A stretch of 64,000 nt of DNA, from assembly GCA_034509735.1 (NCBI GenBank), contig JACGWO010000011.1, positions 21,436,979 through 21,500,978 of the forward strand. The letters are read 5' to 3'. Made by a program: the position numbers and the translations under genes. Numbering within the stretch: the first letter of the stretch is position 1; each line of letters starts with the position of its first letter. The notes below the pieces were generated by a model, which worked only from the letters and a program-made list of their open reading frames with translations, searched no databases and was not told the DNA's origin. Of this stretch, positions 43,431 to 53,984 are shown one piece after another. Source of the stretch: Sesamum alatum. Its lineage: Eukaryota > Streptophyta > Magnoliopsida > Lamiales > Pedaliaceae.

Positions 43431-44170
43431 TATGTGAGCATATAATATATATAGAAAAATATTAGTGAAACAATTCGAGTTCTGAGTATAAAAATAAAGG
43501 TGTCATGATTGGAGTAACTAATTATTGGATAATTAAGTTTTTATAAAGTATCAATTAGAAAAGCTTAGCTTTATTTTTATTTTTAATTGAATAAAGATCA
43601 AAAGATCATGGATTAGACCATGATGCATGAATTTCATAATCCATGTGTGCATGTCGAGTTGTCATCGATCGTGGAACGAATTAATAGATACCTAGTCCCT
43701 ACTATGATATATGTTCGTATTATTTTGTTTATATTTATGGCGAAATAATTTGAAATTTATTAAGTTGTGCTGTATCGGAAACTCGGGACAAGATCTATTT
43801 TAACTGAGGTTATGTGATTGTTATCCTTAAAGAGGAATATGCTTTGATTCTCTCAGTTGTCATTAGTTCATAAAAGAAGTAATAATAAAGATCGTAAGAA
43901 TATTAGAGTAGTAAAAGTTGTAATTGCGCATGGAAGACGACAGTATTGCTCCCAGTTGTATGATTTAATATAAACCACAAACGACAAAATAATGCAATAG
44001 TAGGTAAGTACATACGTATTAGGATTTAGGATGCACTAGGCCAGGTCGTAAAGACCTTGAATTAATAAAATGAATCCAGAACTTGTCCGAAAATCGTAAA
44101 TATTCTGTAAGGAGGTCTTGTTACGACATTCATAAAATATACCCTACATCAAGTTGCTTGTATGAACTCA
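43431..44170. other. No recognisable gene
   Basis: AT-rich DNA without significant ORFs or terminal repeats. Confidence 0.55.
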
Positions 44171-44179
44171 TAAATTAAA

Positions 44180-44616
44180 GGGTGAATTATAAGGACCTCT
44201 CCTGAGGTTTGGCATAATTATGAATACCCCATTGTTGTTTCAAAAATTACAAGTACCCCCCTGATATTTGTAACCGTCTAACAAATAACTTATTTTTATC
44301 TATTGTTATGGGTAAACTAACCAAAATGTCATCATGCAGATTGAATTGTTTTAAAAAATTTCTAAATGTTTGTAGACAAAAATGCGCAGAGGGGGGTTTC
44401 TTACATTTTTACACAGAGGAGCAATAATGTAATTTGCCTTTGCCATTTTTTTCACAATTTAAAAAAAAAATCAAGGGCAATTAAAATGGATAGTTTCAGA
44501 CCCTTGGTTAAAAATTACAAACCTCGGGGGGGGGGGGGTTGTATTTATAATTTTTGAAACGACGAGAAATATCCATAATTATGCCAAACCTCAAGAGAGG
44601 TCATTGTAATTTACTC
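44180..44616. mobile_element. MuDR-type MITE, 437 bp, perfect 9-bp target duplication
   Basis: TAAATTAAA lies on both sides (44171-44179 and 44617-44625). Inverted ends of about 45 bp read GGGTGAATTATAAGGACCTC and, reverse-complemented, GAGTAAATTACAATGACCTC, followed in both by a TGAGGTTTGGCATAATTATG stretch. Homopolymer C/G and A runs sit inside. Best preserved copy of the family also seen at 14187, 20374 and (partly) 2943. Confidence 0.9.
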
Positions 44617-44776
44617 TAAATTAAAACTAACTTCATAAATTTTTTTGAAGCTTGCATGAAAGAAAAGAAAATCAAATTCGGACGTCAATTCGAGATTAAT
44701 GCAAAGGATTAATTCTGGAATAAAGTGTCTGTATTTGAGATTAGAAACACTTTTATTTGCATAATTATAATTTTAA

Positions 44777-45319
44777 GGGATAATTACGCTCCCTACTTCT
44801 GAAATTTGGTATAATCACACGTAGATTTCCTGTGATTCGGAAAATTACATTTAATGCCCTTGAAGTTTGCTTTTGTATAACAAATAGGTCCTCTGTTAGG
44901 CAAAATTCACCAAATTTATTGATAACAATAAAAAAATGAATGGAAATCAATATTTACCATCGATTGATTATTACTGACTTTTTGTAAGTCAAACAAATCT
45001 TTTCTGATTAAACTACCCTCATAACAATGAAGATATACCTGTTCACATGCATTAACGTGTGAAAGTATATAAAAGTATTTTGATCATAAAAAGATTTGTT
45101 TGACCTACAATAAGTCATTAATAAGCCAATCGATGGTAATATCGATTTTCATTCAGTTTTTTTGCTAATATCTACAAATTCGGTGAATTTTGACTAACAG
45201 ATGCACTTATTTGTTAGATAGAAGCAAATCTCAAAAGTATTAGATGTAACTTTTCGAACCACAAAAAATTTACGTGTAATTACATAAAACCTCATAAAAA
45301 TTGGGTGTAATTTTGTCCC
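44777..45319. mobile_element. Long inverted-repeat MuDR-type MITE, 543 bp
   Basis: Each arm is roughly 240 bp, so nearly the whole element folds on itself. Outer ends are GGGATAATTACGCTCCC and, reverse-complemented, GGGACAAAATTACACCC. Flanks TAATTTTAA (44768-44776) and TAATTTTGA (45320-45328) agree at 8 of 9. The arms have diverged by many substitutions. Transcribed, it would form a long imperfect hairpin of the kind processed into small RNAs. Confidence 0.8.
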
Positions 45320-45579
45320 TAATTTTGAAGTGTTGGAATAAGATGGAAAACGACGTTTTTTCCTTCTATTGTTGAAAAAGATTATAATAAATGCATTATG
45401 CTAAGAACTCAAATAGCAATTTTATTATTGGAAAAGTGGTCATTTTCATGCACTCCCGCCCACCTACTGATCAAGCTATAATTTGAAAGGATTTTTTATT
45501 GTAATCTTAGGATTTGTCTTTTTTTTTTCTTTTTTATAAAATATATCGACAAATTTTTAGGTTACATTTAAATATACAA

Positions 45580-45770
45580 ATGCATCCTAATTTTTTCAAC
45601 ATTACAAACCTTTTTGAAATTGTAATTGTAACTTACATTTTACACATTTTTAGGACAAAAATTTACGTCAATATCCCCTGAAGTAGATTACATCAACAAC
45701 CCCTCAGAGGGATGTACTTGTAATTAAATCTAATCTCAAATGAGGTTGATATATATAATTTACCCTCTTG
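45580..45770. mobile_element. MITE-like repeat related to 29640-29860
   Basis: Contains GAAATTGTAATTGTAAC and GGGATGTACTTGTAATT, shared with the other locus. Termini not resolved. Confidence 0.3.
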
Positions 45771-46119
45771 TTTTTTTTCCCCTCGGAGCAAACCTTGATA
45801 TGTATGTGTGCATGTACATTATTGAAGACATGTTATATATGACCATATTAAAAAAAGCATAAATTGAATTCGATTGAGTGAAAATTATTGACTTATGTAA
45901 GTGAATAATTATTTTTACTGATGGAGATGGCCAAAATACATGTTGATTCATAATATGATATTTGACTACTTTAAAATGTTAATATGATTGAATTAATTGT
46001 CACTATTAATATATTGTAGTATTGAACAAACAAACAAAAGAATCCAATTTAAAGCTTCATAATCTCGGAGTCTTGATGATCAATTTAAAGGTAGGTACAT
46101 ATAGGGAAATTCTAGCCCG

Positions 46120-46285
46120 AACTTAGCTCAGCCAACTTGAATCGATCATATAGCAAGTGCAATACACTTGTCGTATGATTGATGTACAGTTCAAGTAAAG
46201 TGACCAACCACATAACAAGTGTATTATACTTGTTCTCTATGATTGGTTTGGTACGATCAAAACTGACTTGAACAAGAGTATTCCG
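46120..46285. repeat. Two imperfect copies of a palindromic segment
   Basis: AGCAAGTGCAATACACTTGTCG (first, about 46150-46171) and AACAAGTGTATTATACTTGTTC (second, about 46216-46237) are self-complementary and about 66 bp apart. Each is flanked by a GATTGAT or GATTGGT word and a CAAGT-type word. The copies resemble each other and each can form a hairpin. Confidence 0.45.
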
Positions 46286-46493
46286 TACGTAAGTCATTGC
46301 TATACATCTCAATCAAAACACATAATTAGCTTTCAATTTTTAGTTTGCTAGTCTATTAAGATTAGTTACAAGAAATGCCCTCACTTTGATGGATTTATTA
46401 TGATTTGACTGAGAATAATGACGTCTTATATGAAGAATTGATGTATATTTTCGTCTGGTGGTTCTTTCTTCTATATGCTTAAGGTGACATTCT

Positions 46494-46787
46494 TAGCCAA
46501 TGAAGCTTAGCTCAGTTGGTGAAACTGAGGCCCTATGATTCCTAAGGTCATGGGTTCGAATCCTCTGCGTGGGATGATTTGTTTTTACTGCATAGTAAGT
46601 TTATTTGTTTCTACTGTATAGTAGGTTATTTGTTGCTGTAATAGCACGATGTTAGTATATGTGATATTATTGATAGGAATATTGTATTTGTCTCTATCTG
46701 TTGATACTGACAGAATTGATTATAATCGCTTTATTTCAATTAATAAAATTCATCGCTTCCAACTCAAAAAAAAAAAAAAAAAAAAAA
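46494..46787 (+). mobile_element. tRNA-derived SINE, 294 bp, perfect 10-bp target duplication
   Basis: GTGACATTCT flanks it (46484-46493 and 46788-46797). Box A-like TTAGCTCAGTTGGTGAAACTG (about 46507) and box B-like GGTCATGGGTTCGAATCC (about 46545) form a Pol III internal promoter. A T-rich body follows and a 22-A tail ends at 46787. This is a mobile SINE, not a functional tRNA gene: the cloverleaf is not maintained. Confidence 0.93.
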
Positions 46788-46799
46788 GTGACATTCTCG

Positions 46800-47520
46800 T
46801 ATTATGGCCAATTATGAAATATAGACATGAAAAGATGGGCATTTGATTAAGAAATATAATTTATATATCTTCATTGTCATTATGATGGCAATTTTTGTTT
46901 GAGAAATTTTGGAAAAATTAATTTTTGCGCTATACTAATTGAAAACACACACATATATATATACTACTGCGTCGACACTTTTTTCTTTGAGCGATCCACG
47001 ATAAAATTATGAAAACTATATATCCACCAATTTAATATATATGTATATATTGGTCTAAAATTGAACCAAATTTTTTCTTCATCCTCAGTTTGAAGGTGAA
47101 ATTTCTAGATAAGTGAGACAATATATGAAACAATTTTATTGAAAATACTTTGTCTATTTCTACCGGAGTTGGTTATTAATAATTAATATTTATATATTGT
47201 TGACTGGGGATTAGTGAATTAATGTAGTGTTAATATCCATGTGATGTATGTTGCACTTTAAAATCGAAAAGCACAAAAATCTTGCTAGTGCATGTGGTTT
47301 TATTTAATTTTAGGAATGTTTGATGTCCCTTTAATTCACTTTTACTATTTTCCTAAGTTGAGCAATATCTTAAACCATTCATTAATAAAAACTCTTTTTA
47401 CCAAAAACAAAATAAGTATATCATTAATAAACACATCATATCAAAAAATTAGTTAAGTACAACCAAGAATTATATAAAACATACAACACATATATGACGT
47501 ATCTAATATACAAAAACAAT
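46800..47520. other. No recognisable gene
   Basis: AT-rich, only short chance ORFs. Confidence 0.5.
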
Positions 47521-47527
47521 ACTATAA

Positions 47528-47690
47528 GGGTGTGTTTCTTCGTGTGATTATGTATGATAAAATTTCTACCATACATAATCACAAGTTTGGTTCGTGAGAT
47601 TGGAGCCTGGTTAATATCATTTTACGGGATTGTGTATCCCACTTCACTATCCTATCGGTTATTGCATTTGGAGTTAAAAAGTGTTGTTAC
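47528..47690. mobile_element. MITE fragment with internal hairpin
   Basis: Begins GGGTGTGTTTCTTCG, a common plant MITE end. GTGATTATGTATG and CATACATAATCAC form a 13-bp stem around a short loop at about 47543-47583. The opposite terminus is unclear. Confidence 0.4.
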
Positions 47691-47815
47691 CTAAATGTGT
47701 TCATTAACGGACATAATACATTCCACTTTCATCACATTTCTCTCCCCCTTTTCTCTCCATCTCCAATATACCACCATTCACTTTTTTTAAATTGGCACCT
47801 TTTGCTTCCCCTTTT

Positions 47816-47900
47816 CATAAGTTCTTTTATACTTTCTTGTGTGTTCGGTGTTGCTAAAAAATCGACAACCCAAGCATCCCAGTGACTTCTCCGTCACTTC
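47816..47900 (+). repeat. Direct repeat unit, left of the MuDR-like locus
   Basis: CTTTCTTGTGTGTTCGGTG, GCTAAAAAATCGACAACCC and AAGCATCCCAGTGACTTCTC recur in order at 51953-52090, in the same orientation, once as a fuller and once as a partial unit. Confidence 0.6.
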
Positions 47901-48219
47901 TTCTTCCACACATTGTTTTAGGAAAAAGGCTTTTTACCCTGTGATATGAGTAATGTACAAATACCCCCTGGTGAAAAAAAAAAATACTACCCAAATGCCA
48001 CTTCTGTTATTAGAAATGATGCAAGAAGGCCCCTCAGTCCACGACGTTACTGTTCACACACGGCAGGTGCGATTTGTTTATGATTTTTACCCTCCTTTTG
48101 ACTATTTTTGCCCTTCTTTTAGTAACTTAAAATTGTTGCACATCTCCCATTTCATTTTTATATATTTTTAGCTGAAAAGAAAAGAGAACAATGTCTTCAA
48201 AATGGAAGAGCAACTCGCA

Positions 48220-48330
48220 TGAGTACAAGCAACAACTTGTTTTGAGGTTTTCAAAGATGCCATTTATTGTTGCAATGTTAAGGCTGAAATTAGAACGGGG
48301 AATCTCTTAGAACGCCATCTAAAGGTAAGT
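48220..48330 (+). other. GRF-type zinc-finger-like exon fragment
   Basis: One plus-strand frame reads FEVFKDAIYCCNVKAEIRTGNL. It resembles the start of plant GRF zinc fingers (C-CNVKAEIRTSWT). A GTAAGT splice-donor-like site follows near 48327. No downstream Cys/His pair was found, so this is a fragment. It lies opposite in strand to the MuDR-like transposase. Confidence 0.35.
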
Positions 48331-49120
48331 TATACTATTGTGCATATTTCAAAAGTTGTAATTTTTTCGTTGGGTGGAACCCGAGGAGAGCAACATGGGC
48401 ACCAAGTGGCGTTCCTATAAATTTCCCTGCTGGAGGTCATGGTGATGACGAATTTTGTCATGAATTTGAGGAGCACTGAGCTTCAAGAGATGTAGAAGAA
48501 GAAATTGATGTTGGTGATATTGTTTCAAGGGTAACCAAGAATTGAGGATCTTTTACCATTGATGCCAACAAAGAAAAGTTAGGGGGAAATGTTAGCTTTT
48601 GGATAGCGGTTATATAGTACTTTTCGTTTCTTGTTAGTCTTAGTTTTGTTAATGAAGTTAAACTAACTTTCAGTCTTTTTAATGAGTTTGTTTTGATTTT
48701 CACTCATGTAACCTCCAAATGTTAAATAATGTTTGCAATTGAAGTTATGTTTGAAAATGAAGTTAGTGAATTGGTTGCTTTTGGTTTGTTATGTTTTAAT
48801 ATTGATTCTGGTAATGAAAAGGAACAAAGTAATAAACTGAACCCCCAAATAAGGAAAAGGATAGACAAGCTTTATTAAATGGCAGAGACAAAAATAAAGT
48901 ATGAAAGTCTTCAATCCCATAATATAACTACAACAGCCCCAGACTACAAACAAAATATAACCTGAAATTACAAAAGGCACAGAATAGGCATTCTGGCAAT
49001 TGTTCAAAAAAGTAGAGTTTCTTGCTATTCAAAAACAAGAAAAAATACAGTTACGATCTTGCATTATGATTTTCATGGCCTTCTCTTGCTTCTTACTTTG
49101 ATTTCGTCCAACACCTGGAT

Positions 49121-51432
49121 TTATGTTGCCCTTTTGTTGTATATACTTTTTGCAGGAGTTGAAGGAGTAGGAGCTTCATGATCTGCATTTGTCCCCAAAC
49201 TTGAAGGCCTTGGTGTATCAATAACTGGCGTGTGCTTTGTGCAATTGAACTTCCTGCACTCTTGCCCAACAAAGCTGCATTTTTTTGGCCTTGGTAGGTA
49301 ATCTCTTCCTATAGAAAACATGGAAGATGTTTTATGCAGAATTATTAATTTTTGAACTTACATAAATTCTGCAGAACGTTGATCTTCATATTACCTTAGG
49401 GGTTGTTTTTCTGACTGGTGTAGCGGGTTGTTCCTGGCTTGCAGTGGGGTGCTTGAGATCCTTGAGGGATTTCTTCAGGAAGATTTCCCTAAAAAATAGG
49501 GATTAGTACTTAAACATTTGAAAAATAAATACAAAATGCAATAATTAGATCAGTACCTTGAAGAATTTGGACTTTAGATGAATAGGATTGTCGTAGCTTC
49601 TTTTCTTATTGCCTACTTCAAGGCACTTGCTGCAAGTATGTATCAACCCTTTCCTGGTGGATACCCTAGTTTGTTGCATCTCATCAAGGCCATTTTTCTT
49701 GAGTTTCTTTGCCTTGACTCCCTTTTTCTTCATGAGAGGTGGTCTAAAGGGCTACTAATGTAAATTTGGCACCAGGAGTAGTATGTATGTTCTCACACAT
49801 GTGTGTCCCTCTTTAATGTTTTAATTCAGAATGTAGGTCCCTTCATGACTAGTGAAGCATGAATCCTCCACTAACAACCATCTACCTTACATTTAGCAAT
49901 TTTCTTGAATTTTCAATCCTAATATACTCAATGTCGTACCCATGTCTGATACACCAATTCCTCAAAACTTCTCTGAATTGTTTTGCACCTTCGAACTTCA
50001 TTCCCTCCACCAAGTTTAAAGGCTTCAAATTGGTTGAGTCATTGAGCACAGGGTGTTTATCATTTGTCTCCCCCTCACTGTCTGGCAAACTTTCCAAGTC
50101 CTAATCATTATCACATTCACTAGCCCATTCTTCCTCCTTTACCTTAAACATTTTTGCTTTCATTTTGCCTTATGGCTATTTTCAACACCTAATTTAGTTT
50201 CTTTACTAGTTTCACTTTTATCGGATTTTATTGATGAAAATATCATCATCACTTTCAACCTCAATGTGTTCTTAAACAAGACTAGGGGTATTTGAGTCAT
50301 TATCAAAATTAGGCTGCACATTGTCCTCATCAAATGAATCATCAAATTCTAACGAGGACACATTTAGGTATTATTAATACATTTTGTCCTTTCCCCTTGT
50401 CCCTCATCCCCCAAGTCGTGTTTTCATTCACAGCTTTAGCAACATTTGCTGACACATTTTCATTTACATTTTTAGCCACATTATCATTCACAGACCCTAA
50501 CTATGCCCACTCGTACCCTGCTCGTCACAGTCTTGCATCTCTTCATCACCCTCAAACTCTTCCCCAAGTTGACCCTATCCTTTGAGCCCTGGCCCTCACC
50601 ATTCAAATCCTCTTCAGCACCCTCAAACTCAACCCCATCCATCCCCTATCCCTTATTGTCCTACCTCACTATCTCTCCCTCAAACACAAATCCCTGATCC
50701 TCAGCTACATCATCAAATTCTTCAAAATCAATTTCATCTAATAAATACCTAATTTCTGCATCTTGTTCTTTTTCTAATGGATAACCCTGACCATCCAGAA
50801 CCTGGAGTAGGTCACCTTTCTTCTCTTCTACATAAATTTTACTTGTGACATCCAAGCCTCTATAGATATTTAGTAAATCGACCATGCATATATCAAGGCA
50901 TTCTGGTTTAATTAGTCGTAGGCCTCTATCCAAATCTAGAGTAGGACTACAATAATAAAATTTCAGTAGAAACTTCTTCTTCCCACATTTCTCATACATA
51001 TTTCCTAATCCATAGAAGCCAAAAAATCTACATCAATTTTTTCAAAGATTTTTTTACTCCCTCCTATATATCTTAATATGGGTTTAGAAAAAAAAATCCA
51101 CCCTAATAAAATTCTATATCATGGTGCCCAAAAATCTGAAAAAATTTAAAAAAAAAAAACATGCATCAGATCACAATGTACAGGAGGAAAATGCACATAA
51201 TATTATCACGAGGGGAGGGAGGAAATGCACAATATATTATGTGCAGTTTCACCAACAACAACATTCCAACACAAGAACCGAGCATCAAACAAAAACAATC
51301 TTAAAAGTGGACATCAGAGGACTACATAAAAACTTTTTATTGATATTATGCAATAAAGAGTATAAAAATTGGGGAGACCAACCTTCATAGCACCAGATCT
51401 GTTGTTTGATAACCTTTTCTTTTGGATCCATA
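49121..51432 (-). pseudogene. MuDR-like transposase, central part deleted
   Basis: MuDR proteins mobilise Mutator elements. The minus strand shows a short first exon (MDPKEKVIKQQIWCY, from 51432). A PB1-like N-terminal region MYEKCGKKKFLLKFYYC..VDLLNIYRGLDVTSKIYVEEK lies at 50999-50661. Next is the MuDR N-terminal block LVEGMKFEGAKQFREVLRNWCIRHGYDIEYIR (about 50010-49910). The tail has a decayed SWIM-adjacent zinc knuckle TCSKCLEVGNKKRSY, where the usual CxxCxxxGHNxxxC has lost its His and last Cys. The exon at 49321-49121 is Pro/Thr-rich. Only about 150 bp separate the N-terminal block from the tail, so the catalytic DDE region is missing. Frames do not join without introns or frameshifts. 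Confidence 0.65.
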
Positions 51433-51952
51433 GTCAGAATCAAACAAAAATCTTAAAAAAATTGTCAATTATAAGTACACAAACATAAAAAGAAAAAAAT
51501 AACACCTTCGGACTTACCTTATATATGCTTCAATTTGAACTTTTCCCCATCTACATCCTTGCAGTCCAACATATGTAAAAAACCCCACAAAACTAAAAAC
51601 AATTCATGTTATGGTTGTGGACTTCACCCAAAATACGAAAAAAAAAAAAAAAAAAAAAAAGCGTTAACAATACATTCCTAACACTAGGGTTTCACCTTTA
51701 CAACTTTTCTGTTATAGATTCAACGGTTAAAACTCATTGGTTTTGCCCAAATTGAATGTAGAGAAGAAAGAAAAGGTAGGTTTTTCACACGTCTTTCCCT
51801 TCCAGAAAGGTAATTTTTTGTTTTCATACCAGTCAACGCAGTCAGCCTCTATCAACATAAGGAAGGGTAATTTGGACCTTGCACCTTCAGTTCTATTTTT
51901 TAATTTTCCCAAGAAGGCAGTGTGTCATATTATTGCGTAGGGGGGGCTGCTA

Positions 51953-52090
51953 TTGCTAAAAACCCGACAACTCAAGCATTCTAGTGACTTCTCTGGTGCT
52001 TCTCCTTTCATACGTTCTTTTGTGCTTTCTTGTGTGTTCATTGGTGCTAAAAAATTTGCGACTCTAGCATCCCAGACTCTTCCACGGCGC
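51953..52090 (+). repeat. Direct repeat units, right of the MuDR-like locus
   Basis: Two adjacent units (51953-52005 and about 52010-52085) match the unit at 47816-47900. Direct orientation argues that they are duplicated host or target DNA rather than the element's own inverted ends. Confidence 0.6.
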
Positions 52091-52268
52091 TTCTCCAGCA
52101 ACATTAAGATTTTGGTGTGTAAGTTTCTTTGTATTTATCAACCTTAAGATGTTACGTTCAGAATGATACTGCGCATCAACTCATTCTACTGATTGTTTGT
52201 GTCATTTGTTGTTGTGATTATAGCTAATTAAAGGCCATAGTATATAAAAGATGAAAATTTAAACTGAG

Positions 52269-53449
52269 TGTTGGAAAAAGTGTAACAATCGTAGTATCGA
52301 TTTGAAATACAATCAGATTTTATAAAGCAGTTTGTGAAACCAAAAACACAACAAGCACGTTGGAACGAAACGATAAATAGTTAGATATGTTGTTTTATGG
52401 AACGATAAAGGAAAAACTTACAACGAGAATGGTATCGTAACAATTCTCAGTCCAAGTAAATTAACCAAACTGAATCGCCAGATTTAAATCTGCTTGCTTG
52501 AAGAATATACCCGTCCGATAGTGCATTGAGTACTACGCAGCTTCTTCCAGGATAAGACGATTTCTGTTCATTCAGTACTGCACTTGTACCAAAGAACACC
52601 TCGAAGTAAACACTCAGAAGTCTTACGGAAACTTGAGCATAAAGCTCAAAATTAGCAAGAGGAGCTCGGATTCTATAGAAGAACTCCAAAATAATTTGCA
52701 GAGAGAGTTTTCAAGAGGAGCTGAAATCATTTTTCTTGGTTTGGTTATATGTTTTGAAAGTGCTCAAGGCCCAGCACTTATATAGGCACCAAATTTGCAG
52801 CATTTATCCACCATTAAAAGATGATATAAACTATAAAAACTGATTTTAAAACAGAATTTAAGCATTAAACTTGGTCAAAAAAATGGGTAGATTTTTAAAG
52901 AAAAAGCATCGGTTTTTACCAGGTTAAAAAACCTGATTTTAAGAGAAGTAATTTCAGGTTTAAACCTGAACTAAATCTGTTTTCACTAAAAAAAAATTGA
53001 AAGAAATTTTTAGTTTTAAAATTCTGATAAAAACTAAATGTTTTTGCTGCAAAAAGATTTTTACTGAGTCTTTCGCCCTAACCCGCGTCCACAGCTGGAG
53101 CCGGGAAGGGACGAGCGGGCGGCAACGGCGCACGTGTGGGGCAACCCCATGTTCACTTTAGTCTCCATAACACTTCAAAAACCATTTGAACATTGAACTT
53201 AATATAAGGAGTTCATGAAACTCATAAACTTCCAATGTGAGACAAGAATAAGTGTAAAACACTCACCCTCACATACACTTTATATACGTATCAAATGCTC
53301 CACACTTTCCCATTACATTCCTATGTAGGAGAAATGAATTTCATCTATTTCTCTCTCAATCCAATATATGGATTTAATCTTGTAATTATCTTTATATTTT
53401 AGACTACATTGTTGTTAAACACTTAGCAACTAAAACGCCAATTACAACA
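52269..53449 (-). repeat. 3' LTR of the copia element
   Basis: Minus orientation: starts TGTTGTAATTGGCG and ends CACTTTTTCCAACA. Compared with 58062-59236 it shows scattered substitutions and small indels, so the insertion is old. Confidence 0.9.
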
Positions 53450-53984
53450 ATCCCCCACATATCCATAGATTTGAACTCAAGCTTTGTGTCTTGCTTTCAG
53501 CAATGGTACCTTCCGGTTTGAACCACTGCCTAAGTAATCTAACGCTAGCTATCACTGGGTCAAATGAAATTGAGTCTTGAATTTCGAACCTGTGATTGTG
53601 ACAGCGTCTGTCAGTAACAACAAGCCACCGGTTTTGTGTTGATCTTTAGTGTTGATACTTTAGGGCATGTGTCCTAATCTTGTTCATGAATGCTTTCAGG
53701 AATAACCCCAATTCCTTAGTTGTGGCCAAACAACTACGTTCACTTAGTTGAGCGTCTCAAAGGATGCAGAGCTAGCATTTCGTCTAAAAGACTTGACCCC
53801 ATTCTGAGTTAAACGCTTACTATACTTGCAGTATTAGCATCTTCCAAAATTACAGGGGACGGGCTCCAGATACAAAGTATCAATCTATATTGGTGTTCTG
53901 ACATACCCTACAATTTGTTCATACCACAATGAACCTTCTTTGTGGGATCTCCACTTGAAAGATTGGGTTGCTATAATAGATATG

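Noticed and set aside
46507..46570. A tRNA gene
   Set aside because: Box A and box B are present but the acceptor and anticodon stems do not form, and the segment is the head of a SINE with an A tail and target duplications.
47697..47885. Small secreted peptide ORF (47697-47885)
   Set aside because: Hydrophobic because of T/C-rich DNA. It overlaps a direct-repeat unit that recurs at 52 kb without an open frame.
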